NCBI GenBank assembly: GCA_030655135.1
Contig: JAURWC010000009.1
Span: 310,001 to 374,000, forward strand
DNA from: Hyphomicrobiaceae bacterium
GTDB taxonomy: Bacteria; Pseudomonadota; Alphaproteobacteria; Rhizobiales; Hyphomicrobiaceae
Length of the DNA: 64,000 nt
Direction of reading: 5' to 3'
Part shown: in pieces, positions 18,233-26,358 of the stretch
How positions within the stretch are numbered: position 1 is the first letter of the stretch
Layout: each line of letters opens with the position of its first letter
Notes under the pieces: model-generated
What the model was told of the DNA's origin: nothing
What the model saw: the letters and a program-made list of their open reading frames with translations, nothing else
The model's database searches: none
Made by a program: the position numbers and the translations under genes

Positions 18233-18327
18233 TGTTCAGGCTCGCAAAAGCATCCTGGTGGAACCTGGTGTCGGTAAGCTGCATTCAATTTCCCGGCTCC
18301 GATTAGTGCCGGGTTCTGGAGGCGCAT

Positions 18328-18564
18328 ATGGATGCCGTCTACAAACTTGAAGTGTCACCTGAAGACGTGAAATTAATCCGCGCTGTCATTAAGGCTGCCG
18401 CAAAGGAAGCTCAGAAGCAGCGGCTCGCGTTAGACGGCAAAGTGATGGCTAAGCGGCTCATCAGGAATTATGAGGACGGCGAGCGGGATTTCACCCGCCT
18501 CAAAGCGCTCATCCTTGGCGCTGAAAGAGCTGGGGCCGATCCTGGTTTGCGGCGCGCCAACTGA
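18328..18564 (+). CDS. Small hypothetical protein
   Basis: 78 residues with GGAGGCGCAT before the ATG. The sequence is basic and helical (SPEDVKLIRAVIKAAAKEAQ, MAKRLIRNYEDGERDFTRL). No signal or membrane segment. The 3' end overlaps by about 56 nt the convergent ligase remnant, so the remnant is likely no longer transcribed usefully. Unknown family. Confidence 0.55.
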   Translation: MDAVYKLEVSPEDVKLIRAVIKAAAKEAQKQRLALDGKVMAKRLIRNYEDGERDFTRLKALILGAERAGADPGLRRAN

Positions 18565-19038
18565 GCGTTTTCACTTTGATCCAAGCCGCATTTTTCCCTG
18601 ACGTGTAGGGTTGGTCGGCTTTCTTAGAGACGATGCCCTCCAGACCCATCGCTTCGCAGCTCTCCAGCAGTTTTATCGGATCAGAGAAGCTTTCCGACAT
18701 CCGTAACACTCCGGGCTTAGGCACCAGCTTTCTGAGCACCCTCCTACGCGTGATGAGTGGCAACGTGGGCTTAAACATCAACGCGTGGAAGTCGGGCCGG
18801 TCGTCCCCGTCACACGCAACCAGTTCCGCGTCGATGACTGCGGGCGGCAGCTCCGCGAGTGCCGGCAGCAGCGAGCGAAAGCGTTTCGAAAAGCTCGAGC
18901 CTGATCGCGAGTAGATCGTCGGCTCCGGCCGATGTGGAGCTGGACCCGAAAACCGTCAAACTTAATCTCGTGCAGCCAGCCCCGTGAGGTCGGCGGCGAT
19001 GCCTTCAGGACGGGGAAGCTAGGTTTGATAAAGGTCAT
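18509..19038 (-). pseudogene. Decayed ATP-dependent DNA ligase (LigD/LigC-like)
   Basis: Starts MTFIKPSFPVLKASPP and reaches motif I, HEIKFDGFRVQ (the adenylated Lys and the KxDGxR pattern). Near 18945 the frame is lost. In the next frame it continues YSRSGSSFSKRF (motif III-like region), LPPAVIDAELV and then GLEGIVSKK (motif IV) and WIKVK (motif V). About 15 residues usually found between DFHAL and the helix before motif IV (the core W-FDLL segment) are missing, and the OB-fold domain is absent. One frameshift plus an internal deletion plus truncation means a dead gene. Ligases of this type take part in bacterial end joining; no Ku gene is nearby. Confidence 0.82.
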
Positions 19039-19310
19039 GACCGCGCGCATATAGTTTCAATGGTGGTGGTGGGCAAGCCGGCAGATTGCCTTGGCGAAGA
19101 ACAGTCGCACCGGCCAAAACTAGCGAAAATCATTCACCGGCGAGCGCCAGATGGTCAGAAGCCTCTCCGGCTTCGCATCGTGGAAATTCGAAAGCGTGCT
19201 CGTACTCGATGACCGTCAAAGCTGGTGGTATCTCAGTCGTGAACTTGCCATCACTCCGCGTAACAGCTAAGGAACAAACAGGGAACACAGAGCAAAGCGA
19301 GGGCTGCGGG

Positions 19311-19517
19311 ATGGCGACGATTGAAGAATTGCGGGCGCGTGAGGATGAGGTCGAGCGTGAGTGGAAGTGGCTGCACGAAACGCTCAACTTAGTCGCTCAA
19401 GCGCGAGCCGGGCAGGAAGAGCTGCAAGCTTTTCGCCTCATGCAAGAGCAATGCATGGCGGTCGGTCAGCGTCGAGTTGAGCTACGTCTTGCAGTGGAAA
19501 TGATAAGGGGTGGCTAG
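19311..19517 (+). CDS. Small helical hypothetical protein
   Basis: 68 residues from an ATG with GAGG about 9 nt upstream. Strongly charged and helical (MATIEELRAREDEVEREWKW, ARAGQEELQAFRLMQEQCM), probably a coiled coil. The frame is open upstream to 19086, but that part is unlike protein. Unknown function. Confidence 0.5.
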   Translation: MATIEELRAREDEVEREWKWLHETLNLVAQARAGQEELQAFRLMQEQCMAVGQRRVELRLAVEMIRGG

Positions 19518-19611
19518 AGGCTACCGCGAAGCCTCGCGACGACCTCGCTGGCGGAGGCCAGCATCATCGTGACGCGCAAACATGGCTGTCAGAACGACGG
19601 ACAAAGCTTGC

Positions 19612-19809
19612 TCAGCTCCGCCGCGTGGGCAGACGCGACGTGCCAAGTTCGGCTCTCGCCGCCTCGAGCGCATCGTTTAGTCTCCGCAAGTCGTCGGTGC
19701 CAATGGGCGAGGCGAAGGTGAGTATTTTTTGGCGATAGCGGTCGTGAACCTCACTAAAACTCAGGTCCTCGTCCTTCCGGAAGCCAAAGATTACTCGCCA
19801 CTCGCTCAT
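19612..19809 (-). CDS. Small J-domain-like protein lacking HPD
   Basis: 65 residues: MSEWRVIFGFRKDEDLSFSE, VHDRYRQKIL, then a helix DDLRRLNDALEAARAEL. The order of helices and the LxFxEVxxxYR and LNDALEAA segments resemble helices I, II and III of a DnaJ J-domain. The loop that should hold His-Pro-Asp is TFASP, so it could not stimulate Hsp70 ATPase. Its start overlaps the stop of the upstream small membrane-protein gene (ATGA), so the two form an operon. Resemblance is by eye only. Confidence 0.55.
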   Translation of the reverse strand: MSEWRVIFGFRKDEDLSFSEVHDRYRQKILTFASPIGTDDLRRLNDALEAARAELGTSRLPTRRS

Positions 19810-20009
19810 CGACCGCTCGCACCCTCTTCGCCCTGCCCCGTGAAGTAGGCCCAGCCGGACTCGAAAACCTTGCTACCTGCCGCGTGCATAACCCCGCCCA
19901 GCGCCGCCATCAACAAGGCAACTCCAGTCGCCCAACTTAGGAAGCGTCGTTGCCGCTTCCGCTGTTCGTGCAGAGGCGGCAAGGGCGGAAGTGGCTTGAG
20001 TGGTTCCAT
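19806..20009 (-). CDS. Small single-pass membrane protein
   Basis: 67 residues: a Pro-rich basic N-terminus (PLKPLPPLPPLHEQRKRQRR), one transmembrane helix (FLSWATGVALLMAALGGVMH) and a short polar tail. By the positive-inside rule the N-terminus faces the cytoplasm. Overlaps the J-like gene by 4 nt. It is divergent from the phosphatase gene at 20083. Unknown function. Confidence 0.5.
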   Translation of the reverse strand: MEPLKPLPPLPPLHEQRKRQRRFLSWATGVALLMAALGGVMHAAGSKVFESGWAYFTGQGEEGASGR

Positions 20010-20082
20010 GCCTCAAGCTATCACGCCGATCCGGCTCGTGAAGAGTCCCTGCTCGCGAACACCACAGGGAACCCAACTGCGA

Positions 20083-20808
20083 ATGCTCTATTACGCGATT
20101 GGCGACATCCACGGCCGCGCGGACCTACTGGCCGAAATGCACAAACTCATAGCTGACGACCTGCGCGCCTACGCTGGCGAATCCACGCTGGTGTACCTGG
20201 GCGACTACGTGGACCGTGGTAGCAACACTAACGGCGTCCTGGACCTGCTGATCAACAGCACCATCGGCACGTCTCGCGTGTACCTGAAGGGCAATCACGA
20301 AGAGATGTGCCTAGAGTTCCTTGCGCACCCAAAGAGGCCTCAGCGGTGGCTGTCCATGGGCGGCGTCGAAGCGGCGCAATCCTATGGCGTAAGCGGAGAT
20401 GACCCGCGTAGCATCGCAAAGGGTCTCACCGTCGCGATGCCGCCGACGCATCTGGAGTTTCTACGCACCCTCCAGGTGAGTTATTCCACAGACCGATACT
20501 TCTTCTGCCACGCTGGCGTCCGCCCCGGCACCGAGCTGGCAAAGCAAGATTCGCGCGACCTGATGTGGATCAAGAGCGACTTCCTCAACAGCGATGAGAA
20601 ATTCGAGAAGATCGTCGTACACGGTCACTCGCCGGTTGACGAGGTAGACATCCGGCCAAGCCGCATCAACGTCGATACGCGCGCTTACGCGACTGGACGA
20701 CTGTCGTGCGTGGTTCTCGATGGTGAAACTGTAAGGGTGTTGGCTACTAAGCCACGTGTTACTTTCAAGACCAGACTAAGAGCGTGGCTGCAGGATTGGC
20801 TGCGGTAA
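20083..20808 (+). CDS. PPP-family metallophosphoesterase (Ser/Thr phosphatase-like)
   Basis: 241 residues with all the metal-binding motifs of the calcineurin/PPP fold near the N-terminus: YAIGDIHGR, YLGDYVDRG, LKGNHE, FCHAGVRPG and VHGHSPV. The ATG at 20083 starts right before the fold. ATGs further upstream (20008) are in frame but add unconserved sequence. Related proteins include bacterial ApaH-like and PrpA/B-like phosphatases. A C-terminal Arg-rich helix (RVTFKTRLRAWLQDWLR) might bind membrane. It faces the pentapeptide gene tail to tail. Confidence 0.88.
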   Translation: MLYYAIGDIHGRADLLAEMHKLIADDLRAYAGESTLVYLGDYVDRGSNTNGVLDLLINSTIGTSRVYLKGNHEEMCLEFLAHPKRPQRWLSMGGVEAAQSYGVSGDDPRSIAKGLTVAMPPTHLEFLRTLQVSYSTDRYFFCHAGVRPGTELAKQDSRDLMWIKSDFLNSDEKFEKIVVHGHSPVDEVDIRPSRINVDTRAYATGRLSCVVLDGETVRVLATKPRVTFKTRLRAWLQDWLR

Positions 20809-20861
20809 AAGGAGCGAAGCAACGCAATCGACTTTAGGTGATGAGCTTGGCTGCACGTGCT

Positions 20862-22607
20862 TCAGCGTAGCTGCAGCCGCAAGCGGACCGCCGCACCAAC
20901 GAAGAAAGCTAGCAATAGGGTTATCAAAACCTGCGAAGTCTCCAGTAGGGAGCGCCCGAGGCTGCTGCCGTTTGCACGTGCCTCTTGTGCGAGACATCCC
21001 TGAATGGCTTGCGAACGCGTCTCGTTTTCCGCTCCGACGATCAAAGCATTTCTCAGCGAGTACTCGACTGCCGCAGCCATCGCACTACCTTCCGTGCCAC
21101 CTTTGCATGGAATGCCGTAGGCCGCTAACATCGTGGCTTGCTCTCTCGTCGTGGGTAAAAGTCCGGCAACGCCCAGGTACAAAGCCGGATAAATCACCAC
21201 GGTCGCAGCTAGCAGAGCCATTGCAGGGCGGGACCAGCTCCGACCGTAGTTAGAAAGCAATCCGTAAATTCGGGTTGCGACGCCACCGGCAAGCTTCAGC
21301 TCTTTGACGAGCAGTAACTGTTCTGTCGCTTTATCATCAGTGCGCGCCGCGATACGACGTAGGGCGCCGATCTTGAGTGCTGTATCCTTCCGTTCTGACG
21401 GGACATATTTCTCTGGCGGTAGCTTCGATAAATGAAGCTGGGGATAGTGAGAAAAGGTAACCTGCCTGAAGTCTGGATAATGTTGAAACTGCGTCTCAGC
21501 CAACGACACGCTTCCTGAAATCCGCGCCTTCTGAAAATATGCATCGCCATCGAACTCGGCGTCTGTGAGGTCTAAATCGCCCTCAAGACGAGCCGATGAG
21601 AAGTCCACGTTCACTCCGCGTCTGAAGAAAGTTGACCTCATCGAGAAATGACCCAGCGTCTCGATGTTCTTGAAGACAACCGGTGAGCATTGCCCTCCGT
21701 CCCTCGCGCACGTGAAGAGCGCACCATCGAAAACTACGTCGCGTCGGTAATTGTGATCTCCGAAGCGAGTCCTTTCGAACGTCGCGATTGTTCCGGTATC
21801 ATCACTGCTGAAACGCGCCTCTGCAAAGTTGACGGTCAAATCTCCACTTGCCTTGGTCGTCGTCGTTTCGGCTTCTGCATCCGCCTCCGTTTCTCGTGTC
21901 ACGATACAGAAGCGGGCTGAGTTGAAAGTTACGCCACGCAAGAAGTTCGCCCGAGCGAAGTCCGCGCTGCCGCTGAACTCCGTGTCGTCAAAGGTCGCAA
22001 GTTCTTTGAAGACCGCTGCTCTAAATCGAGCGTGACTTATGCTGTACTTGAATTTGGCGGCATCGAAATTGGCGGTCTTGTGAAAGGCAGATTCAACGAA
22101 GGTCCCCGCGCCATTGAATTTGGCGGAAGCGAAGCTCGCAGGTTGCAGAAAATGCGCACCGTCAAACTTCGCTGAGCCGTAGAAACGTGAACCTTTGAAA
22201 TTTGCAGATTGCTTGAACTGAGCCCCGACAAATGATGCGAGATAGAAAGCGGATTGTCGTTCAGCTTTGAACGACTTTTCGAAAGTCGCGCCGTCGAACG
22301 CTGACTTATTTCCCTTCGCAGAAGTCACAGAGCAACCTGAGAGTACGACTTTGCCCTTGAAGGTCGCACCTTTGAAAGAGAAACCTCGCAGAAAACGACA
22401 GTTTCGAAGTGTTACATCCTTCTCGAACGTTGCTCCGTCGAAATCGAGCATCTGATCGAAGGTCTTATCACTCTCGGTGATCTCATCTGAGAACCGGCTC
22501 GGCTGGCGAGGCTCCTGTGGAGCAAGCAGCCTCAACTCATCAACGAAATCGTCTTCGAGCAACTCTGCCCGAGCGGCCACTTCAACGCTAGCCATACCCA
22601 CACCCAA
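20862..22607 (-). CDS. Pentapeptide-repeat protein with C-terminal membrane helices
   Basis: 581 residues. From about residue 50 to 390 it has tandem A(D/N)(L/F)xx-type pentapeptides (for example FDGATFEKSF, ANFKGSRFYG, AHFLQPASFAS, ARFSSDDTG), which fold into a right-handed quadrilateral beta-helix. The last 150 residues hold two hydrophobic helices (MALLAATVVIYPALYLGV and LLETSQVLITLLLAFFVGAA) flanked by Arg-rich tails, resembling the end of two-helix ion-channel-like membrane modules. The protein is probably anchored by its C-terminus with the beta-helix in the cytoplasm. Function unknown. It lies between the phosphatase and the integrase. Confidence 0.8.
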   Translation of the reverse strand: MGVGMASVEVAARAELLEDDFVDELRLLAPQEPRQPSRFSDEITESDKTFDQMLDFDGATFEKDVTLRNCRFLRGFSFKGATFKGKVVLSGCSVTSAKGNKSAFDGATFEKSFKAERQSAFYLASFVGAQFKQSANFKGSRFYGSAKFDGAHFLQPASFASAKFNGAGTFVESAFHKTANFDAAKFKYSISHARFRAAVFKELATFDDTEFSGSADFARANFLRGVTFNSARFCIVTRETEADAEAETTTTKASGDLTVNFAEARFSSDDTGTIATFERTRFGDHNYRRDVVFDGALFTCARDGGQCSPVVFKNIETLGHFSMRSTFFRRGVNVDFSSARLEGDLDLTDAEFDGDAYFQKARISGSVSLAETQFQHYPDFRQVTFSHYPQLHLSKLPPEKYVPSERKDTALKIGALRRIAARTDDKATEQLLLVKELKLAGGVATRIYGLLSNYGRSWSRPAMALLAATVVIYPALYLGVAGLLPTTREQATMLAAYGIPCKGGTEGSAMAAAVEYSLRNALIVGAENETRSQAIQGCLAQEARANGSSLGRSLLETSQVLITLLLAFFVGAAVRLRLQLR

Positions 22608-22822
22608 ACAAAGGTAAAGATATAGTTAATCACGGTGCTGAGTAGAATGTCTAGTGCATATAGTCGAAGAAATTTTTTTAGCGACACCGGATCGCAACAT
22701 CGTCGGGCTCCGAAGTCCGACAGGGAATTGGCGTTGAACTAACGCTTCATGCACCGCTCGTGGCCCGCCTAGATGGCGCATGCCGATAAGCTGCTGATAA
22801 ATTCTTCGTTCCTGGTTCCACC

Positions 22823-24508
22823 CTAGTCATTCATGGGCTGGATGCGACCGATCCAGTTTTGCATCTTCTTCAAAGTGGCGCGCTTGCCGTACCCGCCGTG
22901 ATTTTTGTTGTCGTCGTCGTGGCCGACCAAGCCAAGCTCGATTGAGTAGGGTACTTCCGCCTCTCTCATCGCATCGATGAACGTGTGACGGAAGCGGCCC
23001 GCGCTGCCTTTTCCAACGATGCCGAGTCGGTTGATAACTCTCTTAAGCTTGCGCGACGGATTGTTGGCGCGGTCTCCTTTGTCATCAGGTACAAAGCTCT
23101 CGAACAGCAGGCCGTCCGTCTTGGCAGTCGCGAACTCTATAAAATTGCGCTCCAGAAGCGACGGGTGGATAGGCACGTAGCGCAACGATTGTTCGTTCTT
23201 CATCGACTGATCACCGAATTCATCATCAAGCTCCAGCGTCCAGACGTTGCGGATCAGCCTGATGTTGTTCCTATTGAGTTGCGCCCCTTCCTTGGGCCTC
23301 ATCCCGGAATGCGCCAACAGCCAGCACCACCAGGACAAGTCACTCCCGGCGCCGTATTGCTCGTCCACCGCAGGCAGCAAGGCTCGCAATTCCGAAGGAT
23401 CAAAAGACTTGTCTTTCTTGCCCTTCTTGCCTCTTGCCTTCTCCTTCTTGGCGTCATCTAGAAGGTCCGTGCGCTTGATTTCTCGCAGGAATGCTCGGAA
23501 GTAATCCAACATTTTGCGAACATTCTTCTGGCCGTACTCAGGCAACGAAGGCTCGCGCGCACGCAGATCGAGCAACTGCGGCATGGGAAGCTTTCTCTGC
23601 ACTAATGTGAGCGCGCGAGCATTCGGCAACAGCGCGTACTTGCTGACGAACTCAGTGATGTCTGTGGACGTAACGGACCTGACGGTCTTGTTGCCGACTA
23701 ACTGCACGAAGCGACGAACGTGAAGCCGATATTTTACTTCCGTTGATCGCGCGCGAACGTCTCGCTTCAACCACGTCTCAAGTGCTGAGAGTAGACGTGG
23801 GTTATCTTTCGCCTCTGGTGCGTCGTTGCTCTGTGGAGCGTGAAGCCCCAAAACCTCCAGTACAGCTTCGCTTTCAGCGCGGAATTTGTCTTCAACCTCA
23901 TACCGAATTCGGGCATCCCGGTTCTGAGGGTTCTTTCTAGCGGAGTGAAAAACATCCGCCCTGCCGCGTTCAATTTTGGTAGCTCGATACAGCGCGGCGA
24001 TCCCACCAGCTTCTTTAACTGCGGCTGCCTGTTCAGGCGTAAGCGTATGCAGCTTATCCTCGGCCTCACGCAGGGCAGCTTCCTCAACTTTGCTGAACAA
24101 CGCGTCGGCCGTTCTGTCAGAACAAACGACATCACTGACCTTCCAGGTCCTCTTACCCGTCTTCTTGTCAATTTGCAGTGCAGCTTCGGGGAAAGCGTAG
24201 GGCTTACCGTCAAGCCCGAAGGCTTCCCACATGTGCTTCGGGATACTTTTCTTGAAAAACGCAGGGACTTTTGGCGGTCGTGAGCGGAGGTAAGCGAGCT
24301 TCTCAGCACTCGACATACGGCGCACATCTTCGATCAACTGCTCATGGATTACGTCCCAATGGGAACGAGAAGCTTCAGCCTTCCGTATGCATTGGGTGCT
24401 GAGAGTGAACCGCCAGTATCGAAGGCCGATAACCTCCGCCACGTCCGGTGGGACAGTGCGAGAGTAATGCCAAAAGCCTTCACGTTTTCGCAGGTGGAGA
24501 TTAGACAT
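22823..24508 (-). CDS. Tyrosine recombinase (phage-type integrase) of the island
   Basis: 561 residues from the ATG at 24508. The N-terminal 60 residues (MSNLHLRKREGFWHYSRTVP) match the DUF6538 domain common in alphaproteobacterial integrases. A SAM-like core-binding domain follows, then the catalytic domain: R404 in GMRPKEGAQL, R507 in GRFRHTF, H530 in LVGH and the nucleophile Y540 in HGGYGKR. The first His of the HxxR box is replaced by Gly504. Its start lies about 110 bp from the tRNA-Ser scar, the usual place for an island integrase. It should catalyse excision and integration at that tRNA gene. Confidence 0.9.
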   Translation of the reverse strand: MSNLHLRKREGFWHYSRTVPPDVAEVIGLRYWRFTLSTQCIRKAEASRSHWDVIHEQLIEDVRRMSSAEKLAYLRSRPPKVPAFFKKSIPKHMWEAFGLDGKPYAFPEAALQIDKKTGKRTWKVSDVVCSDRTADALFSKVEEAALREAEDKLHTLTPEQAAAVKEAGGIAALYRATKIERGRADVFHSARKNPQNRDARIRYEVEDKFRAESEAVLEVLGLHAPQSNDAPEAKDNPRLLSALETWLKRDVRARSTEVKYRLHVRRFVQLVGNKTVRSVTSTDITEFVSKYALLPNARALTLVQRKLPMPQLLDLRAREPSLPEYGQKNVRKMLDYFRAFLREIKRTDLLDDAKKEKARGKKGKKDKSFDPSELRALLPAVDEQYGAGSDLSWWCWLLAHSGMRPKEGAQLNRNNIRLIRNVWTLELDDEFGDQSMKNEQSLRYVPIHPSLLERNFIEFATAKTDGLLFESFVPDDKGDRANNPSRKLKRVINRLGIVGKGSAGRFRHTFIDAMREAEVPYSIELGLVGHDDDNKNHGGYGKRATLKKMQNWIGRIQPMND

Positions 24509-24511
24509 CAC

Positions 24512-24553
24512 TTGACACAGTACTTGACACACGATGACGAAAACGTTGACACA
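24512..24553. repeat. Three direct TTGACACA repeats upstream of the integrase
   Basis: TTGACACA occurs at 24512-24519, 24524-24531 and 24546-24553, spaced 12 and 22 bp apart (about one and two helical turns). The repeats lie between the integrase start and the attachment site, so they fit integrase arm-type sites or an operator for the integrase gene. Confidence 0.6.
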
Positions 24554-24615
24554 TAACCTATTGAAAGCGCTAGAAGAGCAATAAACGCTCGTTAAGATTT
24601 GGTTTTCGCGAGGGT

Positions 24616-24635
24616 GAATCCCTCCCTCTCCGCCA
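24616..24635 (+). other. Attachment-site scar: 20-bp 3' end of tRNA-Ser
   Basis: GAATCCCTCCCTCTCCGCCA is identical to the T-arm 3' strand, acceptor strand and CCA end usual for alphaproteobacterial tRNA-Ser. Upstream the match continues only as CGAGGGT and then breaks, and no tRNA 5' part exists. This is what a tyrosine recombinase leaves when an element inserts at the 3' end of a tRNA gene. Confidence 0.8.
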
Positions 24636-24790
24636 AACTTGCTTGACCGAATGCTGAGCTGCGATGCCGTCCGCGGCGGCCAGCCGGCACATTGGATCCG
24701 CCATCTCGCATCCCGCTTTTGCCTCCGTTAAGCCTTGACGGCGGGCGATAAGCGCGCATGTTGCCGCCGACAATTGAACAAGGCTGACGC

Positions 24791-26329
24791 ATGCGTTTCC
24801 CGTTGCTCCTCGTGGCCGTCGCCCTGATGGCTGTACCCCACTCGGCGCCGGCCCACGCCCAAGGCATCGAGTTCGGCCCGCGTGACGAGGCACCCGTCCG
24901 GTCGAAGAAGCCGCGCAAGCCCGCGCCCATCCCACCGGCTGCCCCATTGGAGAGTGAGCAGGACGCAGCGGCCGCCGTGACCGTCCCGCCGATCCGCACC
25001 GCACCACCGGCCCAGACGCCCGCACCCGGCAGACCTGACGCCGTGACACCGGCTCTTGCACCCGCAGCCGCGCCCGCCATTCCTGACGCTGCGCCTGAAA
25101 AGCCGCTCGTCACACCCGCCGCGGTGCCGCCCGTCCGGGCGCCCGCGGCAACAGATACCGCGGCACTGCCACCGCCTCCCGCACCCGCCAATTGCAAGAA
25201 CAGCGGCAATTTCAACGCCTGGCTGGCACAGTTCCGCCAGGAAGCCTCGGCCAAGGGGGTCTCCAGCAACACGATCCATAACGCCCTCGACGGCATGTCG
25301 CTCGACGGCGGCATCATCGCCCGCGACCGCAAGCAGGGCATCTTCGCCATCAGCTTCCTGGAATTTTCAGCCAAGCTTGCAACGCCCGCTCGCGTGAAGA
25401 ATGGCCGCGCTCAGATTGGCCGCAACGCGGCCACTTTCGATCGTGTGGCGCAGGAATTCGGCGTACCTGCTTCGGTCATCACCGGCTTCTGGGCCCTCGA
25501 AAGCGATTTCGGCGCGGGCATGGGCAAACTGCCAATTCTACGGTCATTGGCAACGCTCGCCTACGACTGCCGCCGCGGGCCGATGTTCCGCGCCGAACTG
25601 CTAGCCGCGCTGCAGATCATCGATCGTGGAGACCTGACGCCGGACGACATGGTCGGCTCCTGGGCCGGCGAATTGGGCCAAACGCAGTTCCTGCCCACCC
25701 GCTACCTTGAGCACGCGATTGATTACGACGGCGACAAGCGGCCGGACGTGTTTCGCTCGTCCGCCGATATCATCGGCTCGACGGCAAATTACATGACGCA
25801 CCTGGGATGGCGCAAAGGCGAACCGTGGCTGCAGGAAGTGCGCGTGCCAACGGAACTGCCCTGGCAAGACGCCGACCTGACGATCAAGCACCCGCTCTCG
25901 AAGTGGGCCGGATGGGGCGTGACGGCGGCCGATGGCGGCACCTTGCAGCAGGATAGCGATCTACCCGCCTCGCTTGTGCTTCCGATGGGCCGCTTTGGGC
26001 CCGCATTCCTGGCGTACGCAAATTTCGATATTTATCTGAAATGGAACCAATCGCTGAACTACGCGATAACGGCCGCCTACCTGGCCACCCGCATCGACGG
26101 GGCGCCGCCGTTCCAGCAGGGCCGCAAAGGCATCCCGGTTCTCGACGCCGAGAGCTCTCGCGAGGTGCAGCGACGCCTGGCGGATCGCGGGTTCGACGTC
26201 GGCGAAATCGACGGCAAGATCGGGTTGAAAACGCGCCAGGCCATCAAGGCCATGCAGCAGAAATATGGACTGCCGGCAGACAGCTATCCCACACCCGAAC
26301 TGCTGGCGGCGCTTCGCGACCGGCAGTAA
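24791..26329 (+). CDS. Lytic murein transglycosylase (MltB-like) with peptidoglycan-binding domain
   Basis: 512 residues. A signal peptide (MRFPLLLVAVALMAVPHSAP) is followed by an Ala/Pro-rich linker up to about residue 135. The catalytic SLT domain of the MltB family follows: FWALESDFGAG carries the catalytic Glu (about residue 237), then GELGQTQFLPTRYL. The C-terminus is a PG_binding_1 domain (VQRRLADRGFDVGEIDGKIG). It cleaves glycan strands to 1,6-anhydro-muropeptides in the periplasm. First core gene outside the island. Confidence 0.92.
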   Translation: MRFPLLLVAVALMAVPHSAPAHAQGIEFGPRDEAPVRSKKPRKPAPIPPAAPLESEQDAAAAVTVPPIRTAPPAQTPAPGRPDAVTPALAPAAAPAIPDAAPEKPLVTPAAVPPVRAPAATDTAALPPPPAPANCKNSGNFNAWLAQFRQEASAKGVSSNTIHNALDGMSLDGGIIARDRKQGIFAISFLEFSAKLATPARVKNGRAQIGRNAATFDRVAQEFGVPASVITGFWALESDFGAGMGKLPILRSLATLAYDCRRGPMFRAELLAALQIIDRGDLTPDDMVGSWAGELGQTQFLPTRYLEHAIDYDGDKRPDVFRSSADIIGSTANYMTHLGWRKGEPWLQEVRVPTELPWQDADLTIKHPLSKWAGWGVTAADGGTLQQDSDLPASLVLPMGRFGPAFLAYANFDIYLKWNQSLNYAITAAYLATRIDGAPPFQQGRKGIPVLDAESSREVQRRLADRGFDVGEIDGKIGLKTRQAIKAMQQKYGLPADSYPTPELLAALRDRQ

Positions 26330-26358
26330 TTCGGCCAGCAGCAACTGTATCAAACAGA

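Larger units (their letters stand above)
1..24635. mobile_element. Right part of a genomic island integrated at a tRNA-Ser gene
   Basis: The right limit is a 20-bp copy of a tRNA-Ser 3' end at 24616-24635. A tyrosine recombinase gene lies immediately inside it and a conserved cell-wall gene immediately outside it. Inside, base composition is visibly lower in GC than to the right, small orphan ORFs are common, and two genes are broken. Because the tRNA fragment reads on the plus strand, the intact tRNA-Ser and the other junction should lie left of position 1. That the whole stretch is one element is inference; several nested insertions are possible. Confidence 0.7.

Noticed and set aside
24590-24640. 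Complete tRNA-Ser gene
   Set aside because: Only the last 20 nt match; T-loop is broken and no anticodon arm, D arm or 5' acceptor strand exists upstream.
24592-25374. 260-codon Gly/Ala-rich minus-strand frame at the start of the transglycosylase gene
   Set aside because: It mirrors the Ala/Pro-rich linker of the transglycosylase and crosses the attachment site; not a gene.
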